From assembly GCF_001953355.1 (NCBI RefSeq), contig NZ_MPIY01000003.1, positions 124,001 to 188,000 on the forward strand: a stretch of 64,000 nucleotides of DNA, given 5' to 3'. The notes under the pieces are model-generated. The model did not search any database, had not been told where the DNA came from, and saw nothing but the letters and a program-made list of their open reading frames with translations. Position numbers and translations under genes: made by a program. The stretch's first letter is position 1. Every line of letters begins with the position of its first letter. Positions 54,145 to 62,710 of the stretch are shown piece after piece. The stretch is from Polynucleobacter sphagniphilus (GTDB lineage Bacteria > Pseudomonadota > Gammaproteobacteria > Burkholderiales > Burkholderiaceae).

Positions 54145-54547
54145 TTAAGCGGATTTGGACAATTTGGTAACAAGCAAGCATTACTGTTATTTAATGCTTA
54201 ATGCGAAGCTTTACCTAAAATTTGCAAACAACAAAACACAACACCTCAAATTAACGCTGTAAGCAAAGAACTTAGCAAGCTGAATGCAAACGTAGCTGAT
54301 TACATAAAAAACGCTACTGTGACGCTTTAAACAAGTCAGTTAATTAATGTGGGAATTAGACAACACGATTACTAAATACAACAATGCTTAGTTTTACATA
54401 AAAATAAACATTTATTTAGAAGATGACGTAACTACTTGATTATTGGAAAGAAAATACTTAATGCAAAGAAATCAAAAAGAGGTAGGAAAAAATAACAAAA
54501 GAAAACAATATATAGCTATTGCAAAATTATATTTAGGTGTGAAAACA

Positions 54548-55123
54548 ATGGCTAAGCAAGCAAAAACATTAAATCAACAAGAGTTGCGTAGAGTTTTAGA
54601 TTACGTAGCAACAAGAAAGCACGCATTACGAAATAGGGCGCTTATAACCATCAGTATGTATTCAGGTATGCGTTGCGGAGAAATTAGTAATTTACTGTAT
54701 TCGGACGTAATTGATGCAGAAGGTAAGGTGCGTAACGAAATTAGATTACGTGCAGAAGATACTAAAACTAAAGAAGCACGTACAGTATTTGTTAGTGAGA
54801 AATTGCAGAAGGAATTACAGCAATACGCTAAAGTCTACAAACCTAAAGACGTTAATGTTAAGTTCATCTATTCACAAAAAGAAAATAGTGAAGGATTTTC
54901 GCCTAATACTCTCTGCCAGTTGTACTTCAATATCTACAAAGGTGCTGGTTTGCAAAATTGCTCAAGTCACTCAGGCAGACGTACATTTGCTACAGAGATT
55001 GCTAATAAAGGCGTAAGCATACGTGTATTGCAGAAGTTACTAGGGCATAAAAACATACAAACTACTTCAATTTACGTGGATGCTAATGATGATATGTTGA
55101 GAAAAGCCGTTAACTTAGCGTAG
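54548..55123 (+). CDS. second tyrosine recombinase, XerC/D-like
   Basis: YSGMRCGEISNL (Arg I), SSHSGRRTFATEI (HxxR), LLGHKNIQTTSIYVD (H and Tyr nucleophile); start at MAKQAK. Confidence 0.87.
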   Translation: MAKQAKTLNQQELRRVLDYVATRKHALRNRALITISMYSGMRCGEISNLLYSDVIDAEGKVRNEIRLRAEDTKTKEARTVFVSEKLQKELQQYAKVYKPKDVNVKFIYSQKENSEGFSPNTLCQLYFNIYKGAGLQNCSSHSGRRTFATEIANKGVSIRVLQKLLGHKNIQTTSIYVDANDDMLRKAVNLA

Positions 55124-55330
55124 TTACTTGTTAAGTATTTCCTGCAACTTATCTTTATGTATTCTGCCGTCACCATCTAAGTCATCCATACTTACAAAGT
55201 AAAAATTACTTCTGTCAGTAATCTCAGCTTCAAATAAGCTAATTACTTCTTCCGTAGCAAAGTATTCCGATACTTTGCTTTGGCTATTATCGATGTCAAA
55301 TAGTTTGTAGGAATAGACTTTAACTGGCAT
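55124..55330 (-). CDS. hypothetical protein
   Basis: 68 aa ORF; DDLDGDGRIHKDKL segment resembles an incomplete EF-hand. Confidence 0.5.
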   Translation of the reverse strand: MPVKVYSYKLFDIDNSQSKVSEYFATEEVISLFEAEITDRSNFYFVSMDDLDGDGRIHKDKLQEILNK

Positions 55331-55337
55331 TGGGTAG

Positions 55338-55985
55338 TTAAATGTTTTTAGTGATTAGAAATAAGTAGGGCTTGCTGATTTCGTGTAAAAAATCTACGTA
55401 TTGCTCTACTTCCCAATTGTTACTATTTCTAACGTGTGCTGTAACGCTATCAATGTAACTATCAACTTCTTTAACATTGTAGATTGCTTGATCTTCTTCG
55501 CCGTTGTTATTATAGATACGTACAGTAAATTGATCATATACATTATGCTTTTTGAATAGTTTTGCTAGCTCACCTTCAACGCTAAATGTAACTGTAAATT
55601 CACCGCCATAACTTTCCATATCGCAACGCAATACTTGCACATTGTATTTTTCTACAGTTTCATCGCTAAATTGCTCTAAACCATAACCACCACCTTTAGC
55701 AATTGACCAACTGCCAGTTTCTTCAATCTTTTCCGTAACCGATAGCTTAACTAACGTAGCGATAAAGTCTTCAATCCTATCTACAGCATTTCTAATCTCT
55801 AAATCTTGATTATTTTCCTTTTCACGTTTTTCCCAAATTGGTGAGCGATAGGTGGCAATATTATGTGTTGCTAATTCTCTACCTAATTCAACGCCTAAGT
55901 TAAATAAATCTTCTCTATTTAAGTTCCAAGTATGTGTAAGTTGCTCTGTTAATTTCTTATCAATTTCATCAAACTTATTTGCCAT
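55338..55985 (-). CDS. hypothetical protein, 215 aa
   Basis: Long ORF in tight minus-strand operon, acidic, no recognised motif. Confidence 0.65.
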   Translation of the reverse strand: MANKFDEIDKKLTEQLTHTWNLNREDLFNLGVELGRELATHNIATYRSPIWEKREKENNQDLEIRNAVDRIEDFIATLVKLSVTEKIEETGSWSIAKGGGYGLEQFSDETVEKYNVQVLRCDMESYGGEFTVTFSVEGELAKLFKKHNVYDQFTVRIYNNNGEEDQAIYNVKEVDSYIDSVTAHVRNSNNWEVEQYVDFLHEISKPYLFLITKNI

Positions 55986-55987
55986 TT

Positions 55988-56359
55988 CTATTTCACTTTC
56001 TTAACCCTGCTCTTAGCAAGTTTGCGTAACTTGCGTGTTACGTAGTCAATCCACATATCTTCACTTGTTTGTCTTAAATCTTTAAACATAGTTACTACTA
56101 AAGCATTAGTCTTTTGTCCACCGTGTCCTGGCAACCTTAACCCCATATGTTTAATTACAGCACGTAGCCAAGCGTCCACGCTTTGATGCTCACCAGCAAT
56201 TGACATATTTGAGTGTTGATAACTGTAGCTATACATTGGATCAACTTTTGGCATTGTTTCAAAGTAAAGTTGCGTTTCATATTGCTCTTTCAATTCAGCA
56301 ATTTGCATCTGTAATTCAAACTTCTGCTCTTCAATTGTTTTGCTTGGCTTACGTGGCAT
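55988..56359 (-). CDS. hypothetical protein, 123 aa, basic
   Basis: Operon position; Lys/Arg-rich ends. Confidence 0.62.
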   Translation of the reverse strand: MPRKPSKTIEEQKFELQMQIAELKEQYETQLYFETMPKVDPMYSYSYQHSNMSIAGEHQSVDAWLRAVIKHMGLRLPGHGGQKTNALVVTMFKDLRQTSEDMWIDYVTRKLRKLAKSRVKKVK

Positions 56360-56362
56360 AGC

Positions 56363-56656
56363 TTACTTTGCTTTTGGCTTGCGTTTTTTAACTTCAGTCT
56401 GCGTAATTGCAAAATTCTTAATCCCTGCTGCCTTACCAATAGCTGTCAATATTGCAATGTCGCTAATATCTTTAGTACTTGTTTTAATCGCATTAATAGC
56501 AGAAACAATATTCTGTCCTTTAATAAGTGCCTCCAACTCTGTTGCATAAGCCTTTTGCTCTAATGCCTTGTATGCCTCTTTTGCCTTTTCTAACTTTGCC
56601 TTATAGTCATCTGCCGTCATTACCTTGCGTGTACGTGTCCCTGTAGCCATAGTCAA
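56363..56656 (-). CDS. hypothetical protein, 97 aa, Lys-rich
   Basis: Operon position; MTADDYKAKLEKAKEAYKALEQKAYATELEAL. Confidence 0.6.
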   Translation of the reverse strand: MTMATGTRTRKVMTADDYKAKLEKAKEAYKALEQKAYATELEALIKGQNIVSAINAIKTSTKDISDIAILTAIGKAAGIKNFAITQTEVKKRKPKAK

Positions 56657-56779
56657 TTCTCCAAGTAGTTATGTTTAACAGAATAGTAGTAAAACCTATT
56701 GTCATTAACTTTATATGCCTATATTCTGCTTAAAGTCATTAGTGTTTATCCTTAGTCCAATACGGTTAATATGTAATTT

Positions 56780-59593
56780 ATGGCAGATATAACAATTAAC
56801 GAAGTCCGCAGACGCTTACAGCTATTTGCGAAAGAGCACGAGAGCGACAGGGAAGAGAAACAGTACGCACAGCAATTTATGCGTGATTTCTACGCTTGCT
56901 TTGGATTAAGCAAGAGTTCTGCGTCAATGTTCGAAAAGAAGGTTATTAAGTTTGGCAATGCACGGGGTTATATAGATAGCTTTATACCTGGCGTGTTATT
57001 GGTTGAACAAAAGACAACTGGCGAGGATTTGTATAAAGCATATGAGCAGGCAACTGACTATGCAATGGCAATTACTAACGAGTTTGAAAAGCCGCAGTAC
57101 ATATTAATTAGCGATTTTCAAACATTTCACCTATATAACCTACACAGCTTAGATAAAGAACCTCTCGTATGTAGCTTAAGTGAGATTAGCAAACGAGCTG
57201 ATTGGTTTATGTTTTTGGTTGATAAGCGAGTTATTGCTTACAGCGAGGAATTACCAATTAACCGTAAAGCTGTAGAGCAGATTGCCAAGTTACACGATGC
57301 TTTACTTAAAGCTAACTACACAGGTAGGGATTTAGAGAGCTTTTTAACTAGATTGCTGTTTTGCTTGTTTGCAGACGATACAGGGATATTTGGTGAGGAT
57401 GGGCAGTTTAAGAAGTTGGTAGCTAAGACTAAGGAAGATGGTAGCGACTTAGGAATGGCTATTGCTATGCTGTTTCAAGTGCTTAATACAGCACACGACA
57501 AACGGCAAACAAACTTAGATGAAGCACTTAAGGCTTTTGAATATGTAAATGGTGGATTATTTGCAGAGCAAATATCTATCCCTAGCTTTGACTTTGATTT
57601 AAGAACGATATTAGTTAAGTGTTCGGAATTAGATTGGAGTGGAATTTCGCCAGCTATTTTTGGTGCAATGTTTCAAAGCGTATTAGAAGCTGGTGCTACT
57701 GACACAGCACATCGCAAAGAGAGTAGACGAGAGTTAGGCGCACACTATACAAGCGAACGCAACATACTTAAAGTAATACAGCCATTATTTTTAGATGAGT
57801 TGCATAAGGAATTCGAGCAAGCAATTACTAAGCCTAAATTACAGGCACTTTACGATAAGTTGCATACACTTAAGTTCTTTGATCCAGCTTGCGGTTGCGG
57901 TAACTTCTTAGTTATTGCTTACAGAGAATTAAGACGTATTGAGAATGACGTTATTGCTAAGCTGTACTTTAAAGGTGATCAAGGGGGCTTATTAGACGTT
58001 AAAGAGTATTGCAAAGTAAGCATTGAACAGTTTTATGGAATTGAGATTGATGAAGCGGCTGTACATATTGCACGTGTAGCAATGTACATAACAGATCATC
58101 AACTTAACTTAGAAAGCGGTAATAGGTTTGGTGAGACTCGTGCAACCGTTCCGTTAATAGCAACTCCGCATATACATTGTGGTAACGCATTACGTATGGA
58201 TTGGAATAGCGTAGTAAAGGCTGAGGATTGTAGTTACGTGTTCGGTAATCCCCCGTTTATCGGTGCAGCATTAAAAAATACAGAACAACAAAGTGAGATG
58301 GATAGTGTTTTTTATAATATTGATGGTGCTGGTAAATTAGATTATGTTTGTGCTTGGTATGTTAAGGCTACTTATTACACTGATATAAACAGTGATATTA
58401 AGTGTGCATTTGTATCTACAAATAGCATTGCACAAGGCGAGCAACCTGCTATTTTGTGGAAAGTATTATTTAAACACGGCATTTCAATTAATTTTGCACA
58501 TAGAACATTTAGGTGGAGCAACGAAGGTAGAGGAGTTGCAGCTGTTCATTGCGTAATTATCGGCTTTAGTAAACATAGTGGTGGAGCTAAGAAATTATTT
58601 ACATATGAAAATTTAAAGGCAGATCCTGTTCTTGTAATAGCAAATCAAATTAACCCATATCTTGTTGATGCCGCTAATGTATTGATTGAAAATAGATCTA
58701 ATGTCCTTTGTCCAAACCTGCCGGACTTAATTAGAGGTAGCATCCCTTACGATGATGGGAACTTATTGTTATCTGAAGATGAAAAGAACGCAATATTAAG
58801 TGCTGATAGTAGCTTAGAAAAATACATTAAGAAATATGGTGGAGCTAAGGAAATGTTAAGCAATGAATGGCGATATTGCTTTTGGCTTAAGGATGCAACA
58901 CCAACAGAAATTGTTAGCAATAAAGTAATAAAAAATAGAGTTGAAGCTGTAAGGGATTTTCGTGAAAAGAGTAAGACAAGTTCTGTGCATTCTAAAAAGG
59001 ACATTCCTGCTTTATTTGGCGATATTCGGCAACCTAGTGCGGATTATTTGCTTATTCCGCGGCATTCATCCGAAAACAGAAAATTTATTCCAATTGCTTA
59101 CGTTAGTAAGGAAGTAATTTGTGCTGATAGTGCATATGCTTTACCGAATGCTTCTCTCTATCATTTCGGTATATTAAGTAGTTCCTTGCACAATGCTTGG
59201 ATGAGGACTGTTTGCGGTAGATTGAAGAGTGACTATAGATATTCTGGTGGTATTGTTTATAACAATTTCGTTTGGGTTAGTAATTTAGATGAGGTATTAC
59301 GAGCAAATATAGAGAAATGTTCACAGCAAGTGTTGGACATTAGGGCTAATTTAAAGGACACAACTGTAGGTGATGCTTACAAGGTGATAGCAATGCCAAT
59401 TTCTCTAATAAAAGCACACAAAGACTTAGACAAAGCAGTAGATGAAGCATACGGCTATAAAGGTGGTGATGATGATGCAAGCAGAGTTGCGTTCTTGTTT
59501 AAGCGTTATGAAGAGTTAACTAGCTTGTTACCTGCTACTGCAGTTAAGAAGAAGCGTGTAAAGAAAAATGATGATGGTGAATTGCTAATTTAA
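56780..59593 (+). CDS. MmeI-like (Type IIL/IIG) single-chain restriction-modification enzyme
   Basis: N-terminal nuclease-like YIDSFIPGVLLVEQKTTGEDL; SAM motif FFDPACGCGNFLVIAYRELRRIE; N6-adenine MTase motif NPPFIGA; 937 aa. Confidence 0.85.
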   Translation: MADITINEVRRRLQLFAKEHESDREEKQYAQQFMRDFYACFGLSKSSASMFEKKVIKFGNARGYIDSFIPGVLLVEQKTTGEDLYKAYEQATDYAMAITNEFEKPQYILISDFQTFHLYNLHSLDKEPLVCSLSEISKRADWFMFLVDKRVIAYSEELPINRKAVEQIAKLHDALLKANYTGRDLESFLTRLLFCLFADDTGIFGEDGQFKKLVAKTKEDGSDLGMAIAMLFQVLNTAHDKRQTNLDEALKAFEYVNGGLFAEQISIPSFDFDLRTILVKCSELDWSGISPAIFGAMFQSVLEAGATDTAHRKESRRELGAHYTSERNILKVIQPLFLDELHKEFEQAITKPKLQALYDKLHTLKFFDPACGCGNFLVIAYRELRRIENDVIAKLYFKGDQGGLLDVKEYCKVSIEQFYGIEIDEAAVHIARVAMYITDHQLNLESGNRFGETRATVPLIATPHIHCGNALRMDWNSVVKAEDCSYVFGNPPFIGAALKNTEQQSEMDSVFYNIDGAGKLDYVCAWYVKATYYTDINSDIKCAFVSTNSIAQGEQPAILWKVLFKHGISINFAHRTFRWSNEGRGVAAVHCVIIGFSKHSGGAKKLFTYENLKADPVLVIANQINPYLVDAANVLIENRSNVLCPNLPDLIRGSIPYDDGNLLLSEDEKNAILSADSSLEKYIKKYGGAKEMLSNEWRYCFWLKDATPTEIVSNKVIKNRVEAVRDFREKSKTSSVHSKKDIPALFGDIRQPSADYLLIPRHSSENRKFIPIAYVSKEVICADSAYALPNASLYHFGILSSSLHNAWMRTVCGRLKSDYRYSGGIVYNNFVWVSNLDEVLRANIEKCSQQVLDIRANLKDTTVGDAYKVIAMPISLIKAHKDLDKAVDEAYGYKGGDDDASRVAFLFKRYEELTSLLPATAVKKKRVKKNDDGELLI

Positions 59594-59602
59594 GGTTAAG
59601 TT

Positions 59603-60505
59603 ATGAAAATTTATACACTACACAATACTAAGTTAGATGAAGTGGATGAAAAGCAATTTAAGTTAGAACGTGAGATACAGCAAGTATTTGAAGATAACTT
59701 AGAAACTGTAATGGGGTTAACGCTTGTACGTAGTGAGTTTACGATTAAAAATAAGCGTATTGATACGTTAGCATACGATAAACAGGCTAAGGCATTCATT
59801 ATTATCGAATATAAGCGTGACAAGAATGTTAGTGTTGTAGATCAAGGCTTTACTTATTTGAGCTTAATGTTGGAGAACAAGGCTGACTTTATTGTTGAGT
59901 ACAACGAACAGCTTAAGCAAAACTTACAGCGTACAGATATAGATTGGACGCAGACAAGAGTAGCTTTTGTTTCTCCAAGTTTTACCGAAAATCAAATATT
60001 AGCTACAAACTTTAAAGATATTGCTATTGAGTTGTGGGAAGTTAAGCGTTACGAGAACAACACAATTGTTATTAACGAGGTTAAGAAAACAAGAAGTGCA
60101 GAAAGCATTAAGCCAATTACACAGCAGAATAAAGAGTTAAAACGTGTAACGGATGAGATTGTTGTTTATACAGAAGATCAGCATACAAGCTATGCAGGTG
60201 AGGAAATGGCTGAGTTATATGACAAGTTTAAGAATGCAACACTTAACTTAGCTGATGGCATTGAAATTAAGCCGCAAAACGATTACATAGCATTTAAGAA
60301 GGATAGAAACATTGTTTGCTACGAATTACAAAAGAAGCAGATTAAAGTTTTTATAGGTGCTAAGTGGGGTGCTATTGAAGATAGCAAGGGTTTGGCTAGG
60401 GATGTTTCGCAAGTTGGACACTTTGGTACTGGCGATTACCAAATACAAGTAGACAGTGATAAAGATTTGGAATACATAATGAGCTTAGTTAAGCAGGTTT
60501 TATAG
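59603..60505 (+). CDS. predicted PD-(D/E)XK nuclease with DUF5655-like C-terminus
   Basis: RIDTLAYDKQAKAFIIIEYKRDKN nuclease motif; C-terminal ...NIVCYELQKKQIKVFIGAKWG...GHFGTGDYQIQV. Confidence 0.7.
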   Translation: MKIYTLHNTKLDEVDEKQFKLEREIQQVFEDNLETVMGLTLVRSEFTIKNKRIDTLAYDKQAKAFIIIEYKRDKNVSVVDQGFTYLSLMLENKADFIVEYNEQLKQNLQRTDIDWTQTRVAFVSPSFTENQILATNFKDIAIELWEVKRYENNTIVINEVKKTRSAESIKPITQQNKELKRVTDEIVVYTEDQHTSYAGEEMAELYDKFKNATLNLADGIEIKPQNDYIAFKKDRNIVCYELQKKQIKVFIGAKWGAIEDSKGLARDVSQVGHFGTGDYQIQVDSDKDLEYIMSLVKQVL

Positions 60506-60550
60506 GTTTATTAGGTAGGAATTTGTAGCTTACGAACTTAAAATACAGTT

Positions 60551-60730
60551 ATGACACAAGAAATGCTAACTGTAGGCTTTGACGATAGCGAAGATAAGCT
60601 GGTGTTTAAGCTTGATATGAACTACATAACCACGGATGACGCTGTTAGGTTGAGGGTAATGACTAGGCTTAAGGCAATGGTTGACGCTGAGTTAGATTAC
60701 TTAACAAGCGAACGAGTAATACTTAAGTAG
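60551..60730 (+). CDS. small hypothetical protein, 59 aa
   Basis: MTQEMLTVGFDDSEDKLVFKLDMNYITTDDAVRLRVMTRLKAMVDAELDYLTSERVILK*; below the supplied ORF track cutoff. Confidence 0.5.
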   Translation: MTQEMLTVGFDDSEDKLVFKLDMNYITTDDAVRLRVMTRLKAMVDAELDYLTSERVILK

Positions 60731-60838
60731 TAGTGCAACGCACTTTAACCCAAGTCTTTCTACACTTTTCTATCCTTAACAAAGCCTTATAGAACGTGGT
60801 TTGTAGGGCGATTTTTTACCCAAAAAAAAGTGCAACTT

Positions 60839-60864
60839 GGTATGCTACAAAGGTATGCTACAAA
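60839..60864 (+). repeat. right arm-type integrase site candidate (tandem pair)
   Basis: GGTATGCTACAAA at 60839-60851 and again at 60852-60864. Confidence 0.8.
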
Positions 60865-60909
60865 TTTAGAAAGCTATATAAAATAAGGCTAGTAGCTATC
60901 GAGTAAGTT

Positions 60910-60917
60910 ATTCGTAA
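60910..60917 (+). repeat. right att core direct repeat ATTCGTAA
   Basis: Identical to 50831-50838; directly precedes the tRNA 3' half. Confidence 0.9.
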
Positions 60918-60955
60918 TGAAAAGGTCGCCAGTTCGATTCCGGCAAGCGGCACCA
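60918..60955 (+). pseudogene. 3' half (nt 39-76) of host tRNA-Thr(CGU)
   Basis: TGAAA AGGTC GCCAG TTCGATT CCGGC AAGCGGC A CCA; pairs with the 5' half at 50801 (acceptor 7/7). Confidence 0.94.
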
Positions 60956-60969
60956 ACGCTACTTGTTTT

Positions 60970-62409
60970 TTAGATTTCGATATGTGCGCGTAAGCCATAA
61001 AAATTGACTGGCCCACGCGCAGAGTTATAGGCTGGATTGGTAATGTGTTGGTAGTCGGCTGAAATATAAAGGTTTTTATAAACCTGCGCGCTGTAGTAAG
61101 TTTCAATAACTTGTTCTCTTTTATAGCTTAATGCGCTATCACCGATAAACATCGTATAGCCACCTTGCTGAAGATAGCTAATTTCTGAAGCTGAGATTCC
61201 ATTGATTGCATATCCAAGCCCAATAGTGTCATTTGGCCTGCTCCAGTTGCTACCCTTCAGAGTTGTACCAAAAGATAGGGAGCTGCTGACATCAAGAGTT
61301 TGTGTTTCTGTTTGACCATTATTCCAACTCCATCTGGCAAACAATCCCAAATCTTCGTTGACGGCTTGTTCGATATTTAAGCCATAACCCCACATGTTTT
61401 GCTCACTAAATCGAGCCGTGAGAATATTGGGAGTGAGGCCTAGCTGATAACCCTGGTTAATCGCGTTTTGATAGCTTGCCATGAATGCGCGTTGTTGAAG
61501 GAACAGGCCTCTTACTGCGCCAGGTTGACCCCAGAGTTCATGTTGATGTGTTAGTTCAACCTGATTGGTGTAGTCTTGAGTAAGGGAGTAATTGAGTTCC
61601 ATGGTATTAGGAGTGGTTGGGACTGCAAGGCGGGCTGCCCTTAGGGTCCAATCTCCCTGGTACCATTCTCCAACGACACCATATGTAAAGCCTTTGGCAT
61701 CAGCTGCATATCCATAGGCGGCCATCGAAAATAAAGCAAAATTCTGAAATTGCGTTCTTGGATCGTGACTGTATTTATTTTGGTCAAAGAAATCCAATGA
61801 AGCAAATTTTCCATAAGAAACCACAAGACGATTTGAATCTACTGGGCCAGCCAATTGGTTTGGCCCATCTTCAATATGCTCTCGTTCGCCACCTAGACCA
61901 ATTGTTTGTCGAATAAATGCTCGTGCACTGTAATAGGTGGGTGGAATATACGAACCCTTTTGTAATTCACCATTCTGAAAAGCACCCAATCCAACTAGTG
62001 ATCCACCAAAAGGGGTGCCTTCAAACATTTCGGGGTTGTAATAAAACTCGCCGCCTTCCCAGAGTCTTCCGCCTAAAAAAGCAGTTGCACTCCATGTGAA
62101 GCTGTCATTGCCACTACCTTCGGTCTTATTTAAGAGGCTATTTTGGCCATAGTAGGGTGAGTTGAAGTTATTTTTCTGCCCAATGATGTAGGTTGACTGC
62201 GCATGAATGCTCCATTGCTCAGGTGGATCATCGACTGGATTGAATTGGGCTAATACAGTTGGGCTGGAGCGAACTGGTGCTTCAGCCAAGAGCGTTAGTG
62301 GATTGACCTGATTGGATTGCGAGTGAACCAAGGTGGGTGCAAGTAAAGACAAAGTCATGCCGATCGACTGCAGTCTTATGTTGCCTAGGATTCGACGCGC
62401 CAACATCAC
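60970..62409 (-). CDS. OprB-family carbohydrate-type porin
   Basis: Signal peptide; WSIHAQSTYIIGQKNNFNSPYYGQNSL...; GLFARWSWNNGQTET; YYSAQVYKNLYISADYQHITNPAYN.ARGPVNFYGLRAHIEI. Confidence 0.85.
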   Translation of the reverse strand: MMLARRILGNIRLQSIGMTLSLLAPTLVHSQSNQVNPLTLLAEAPVRSSPTVLAQFNPVDDPPEQWSIHAQSTYIIGQKNNFNSPYYGQNSLLNKTEGSGNDSFTWSATAFLGGRLWEGGEFYYNPEMFEGTPFGGSLVGLGAFQNGELQKGSYIPPTYYSARAFIRQTIGLGGEREHIEDGPNQLAGPVDSNRLVVSYGKFASLDFFDQNKYSHDPRTQFQNFALFSMAAYGYAADAKGFTYGVVGEWYQGDWTLRAARLAVPTTPNTMELNYSLTQDYTNQVELTHQHELWGQPGAVRGLFLQQRAFMASYQNAINQGYQLGLTPNILTARFSEQNMWGYGLNIEQAVNEDLGLFARWSWNNGQTETQTLDVSSSLSFGTTLKGSNWSRPNDTIGLGYAINGISASEISYLQQGGYTMFIGDSALSYKREQVIETYYSAQVYKNLYISADYQHITNPAYNSARGPVNFYGLRAHIEI

Positions 62410-62428
62410 TCTGACAAAGCCTTAATCT

Positions 62429-62478
62429 AAATGAGAATGATTACTATTATACGTACTAAATAGTAATCATTCTCATTT
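62429..62478. promoter_or_regulatory. 18-bp perfect inverted repeat, Fur-box-like operator
   Basis: AAATGAGAATGATTACTA-(14 nt)-TAGTAATCATTCTCATTT just upstream of the porin start. Confidence 0.72.
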
Positions 62479-62582
62479 AAATACAGAATTCACCGGGTAT
62501 TTACGAGAAAAGGGCTATTAAACCCCTGATATCGAATCTTATTAGGGTTATACTCTAGGTACTAACCCTTAAGGAGATTCAA

Positions 62583-62690
62583 ATGACTCAGTTATTGAAT
62601 ATGTTTAACCAGATTTTTTCTGACAGCAAAGTAGCCAAGGCGAAACAAGCGCGTCATTATGATTTTGATGGCGCATATCGCGGCATGTAA
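62583..62690 (+). CDS. 35-aa microprotein
   Basis: MTQLLNMFNQIFSDSKVAKAKQARHYDFDGAYRGM*; RBS AAGGAG, upstream TATACT, terminator downstream. Confidence 0.68.
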   Translation: MTQLLNMFNQIFSDSKVAKAKQARHYDFDGAYRGM

Positions 62691-62710
62691 TCCGTAACAC
62701 GGCTTTAAAA

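Larger units (their letters stand above)
50839..60917 (+). mobile_element. integrative element inserted in the anticodon loop of tRNA-Thr(CGU), carrying its own tRNA-Thr(CGU)
   Basis: tRNA halves at both ends, ATTCGTAA duplication, integrase at the left end, AT-rich composition, inverted attP arms, 13-bp repeats at both ends. Confidence 0.94.

Noticed and set aside
55124-55330. EF-hand calcium-binding protein (DLDGDGRIHKDK)
   Set aside because: Position 12 is Lys rather than Glu/Asp and there is only one degenerate loop; insufficient.
50839-60917. Complete prophage
   Set aside because: No recognisable capsid, portal, terminase, tail or lysis genes; a Rep-bearing integrative element or satellite fits better.
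50801-60955. Trans-spliced split tRNA as in Nanoarchaeum, made from the two stranded halves
   Set aside because: Only ~5-6 bp complementarity flanks the break (AAGTT/AACTT) and that is explained as attP arms; no bulge-helix-bulge splicing motif, and bacteria lack the machinery.
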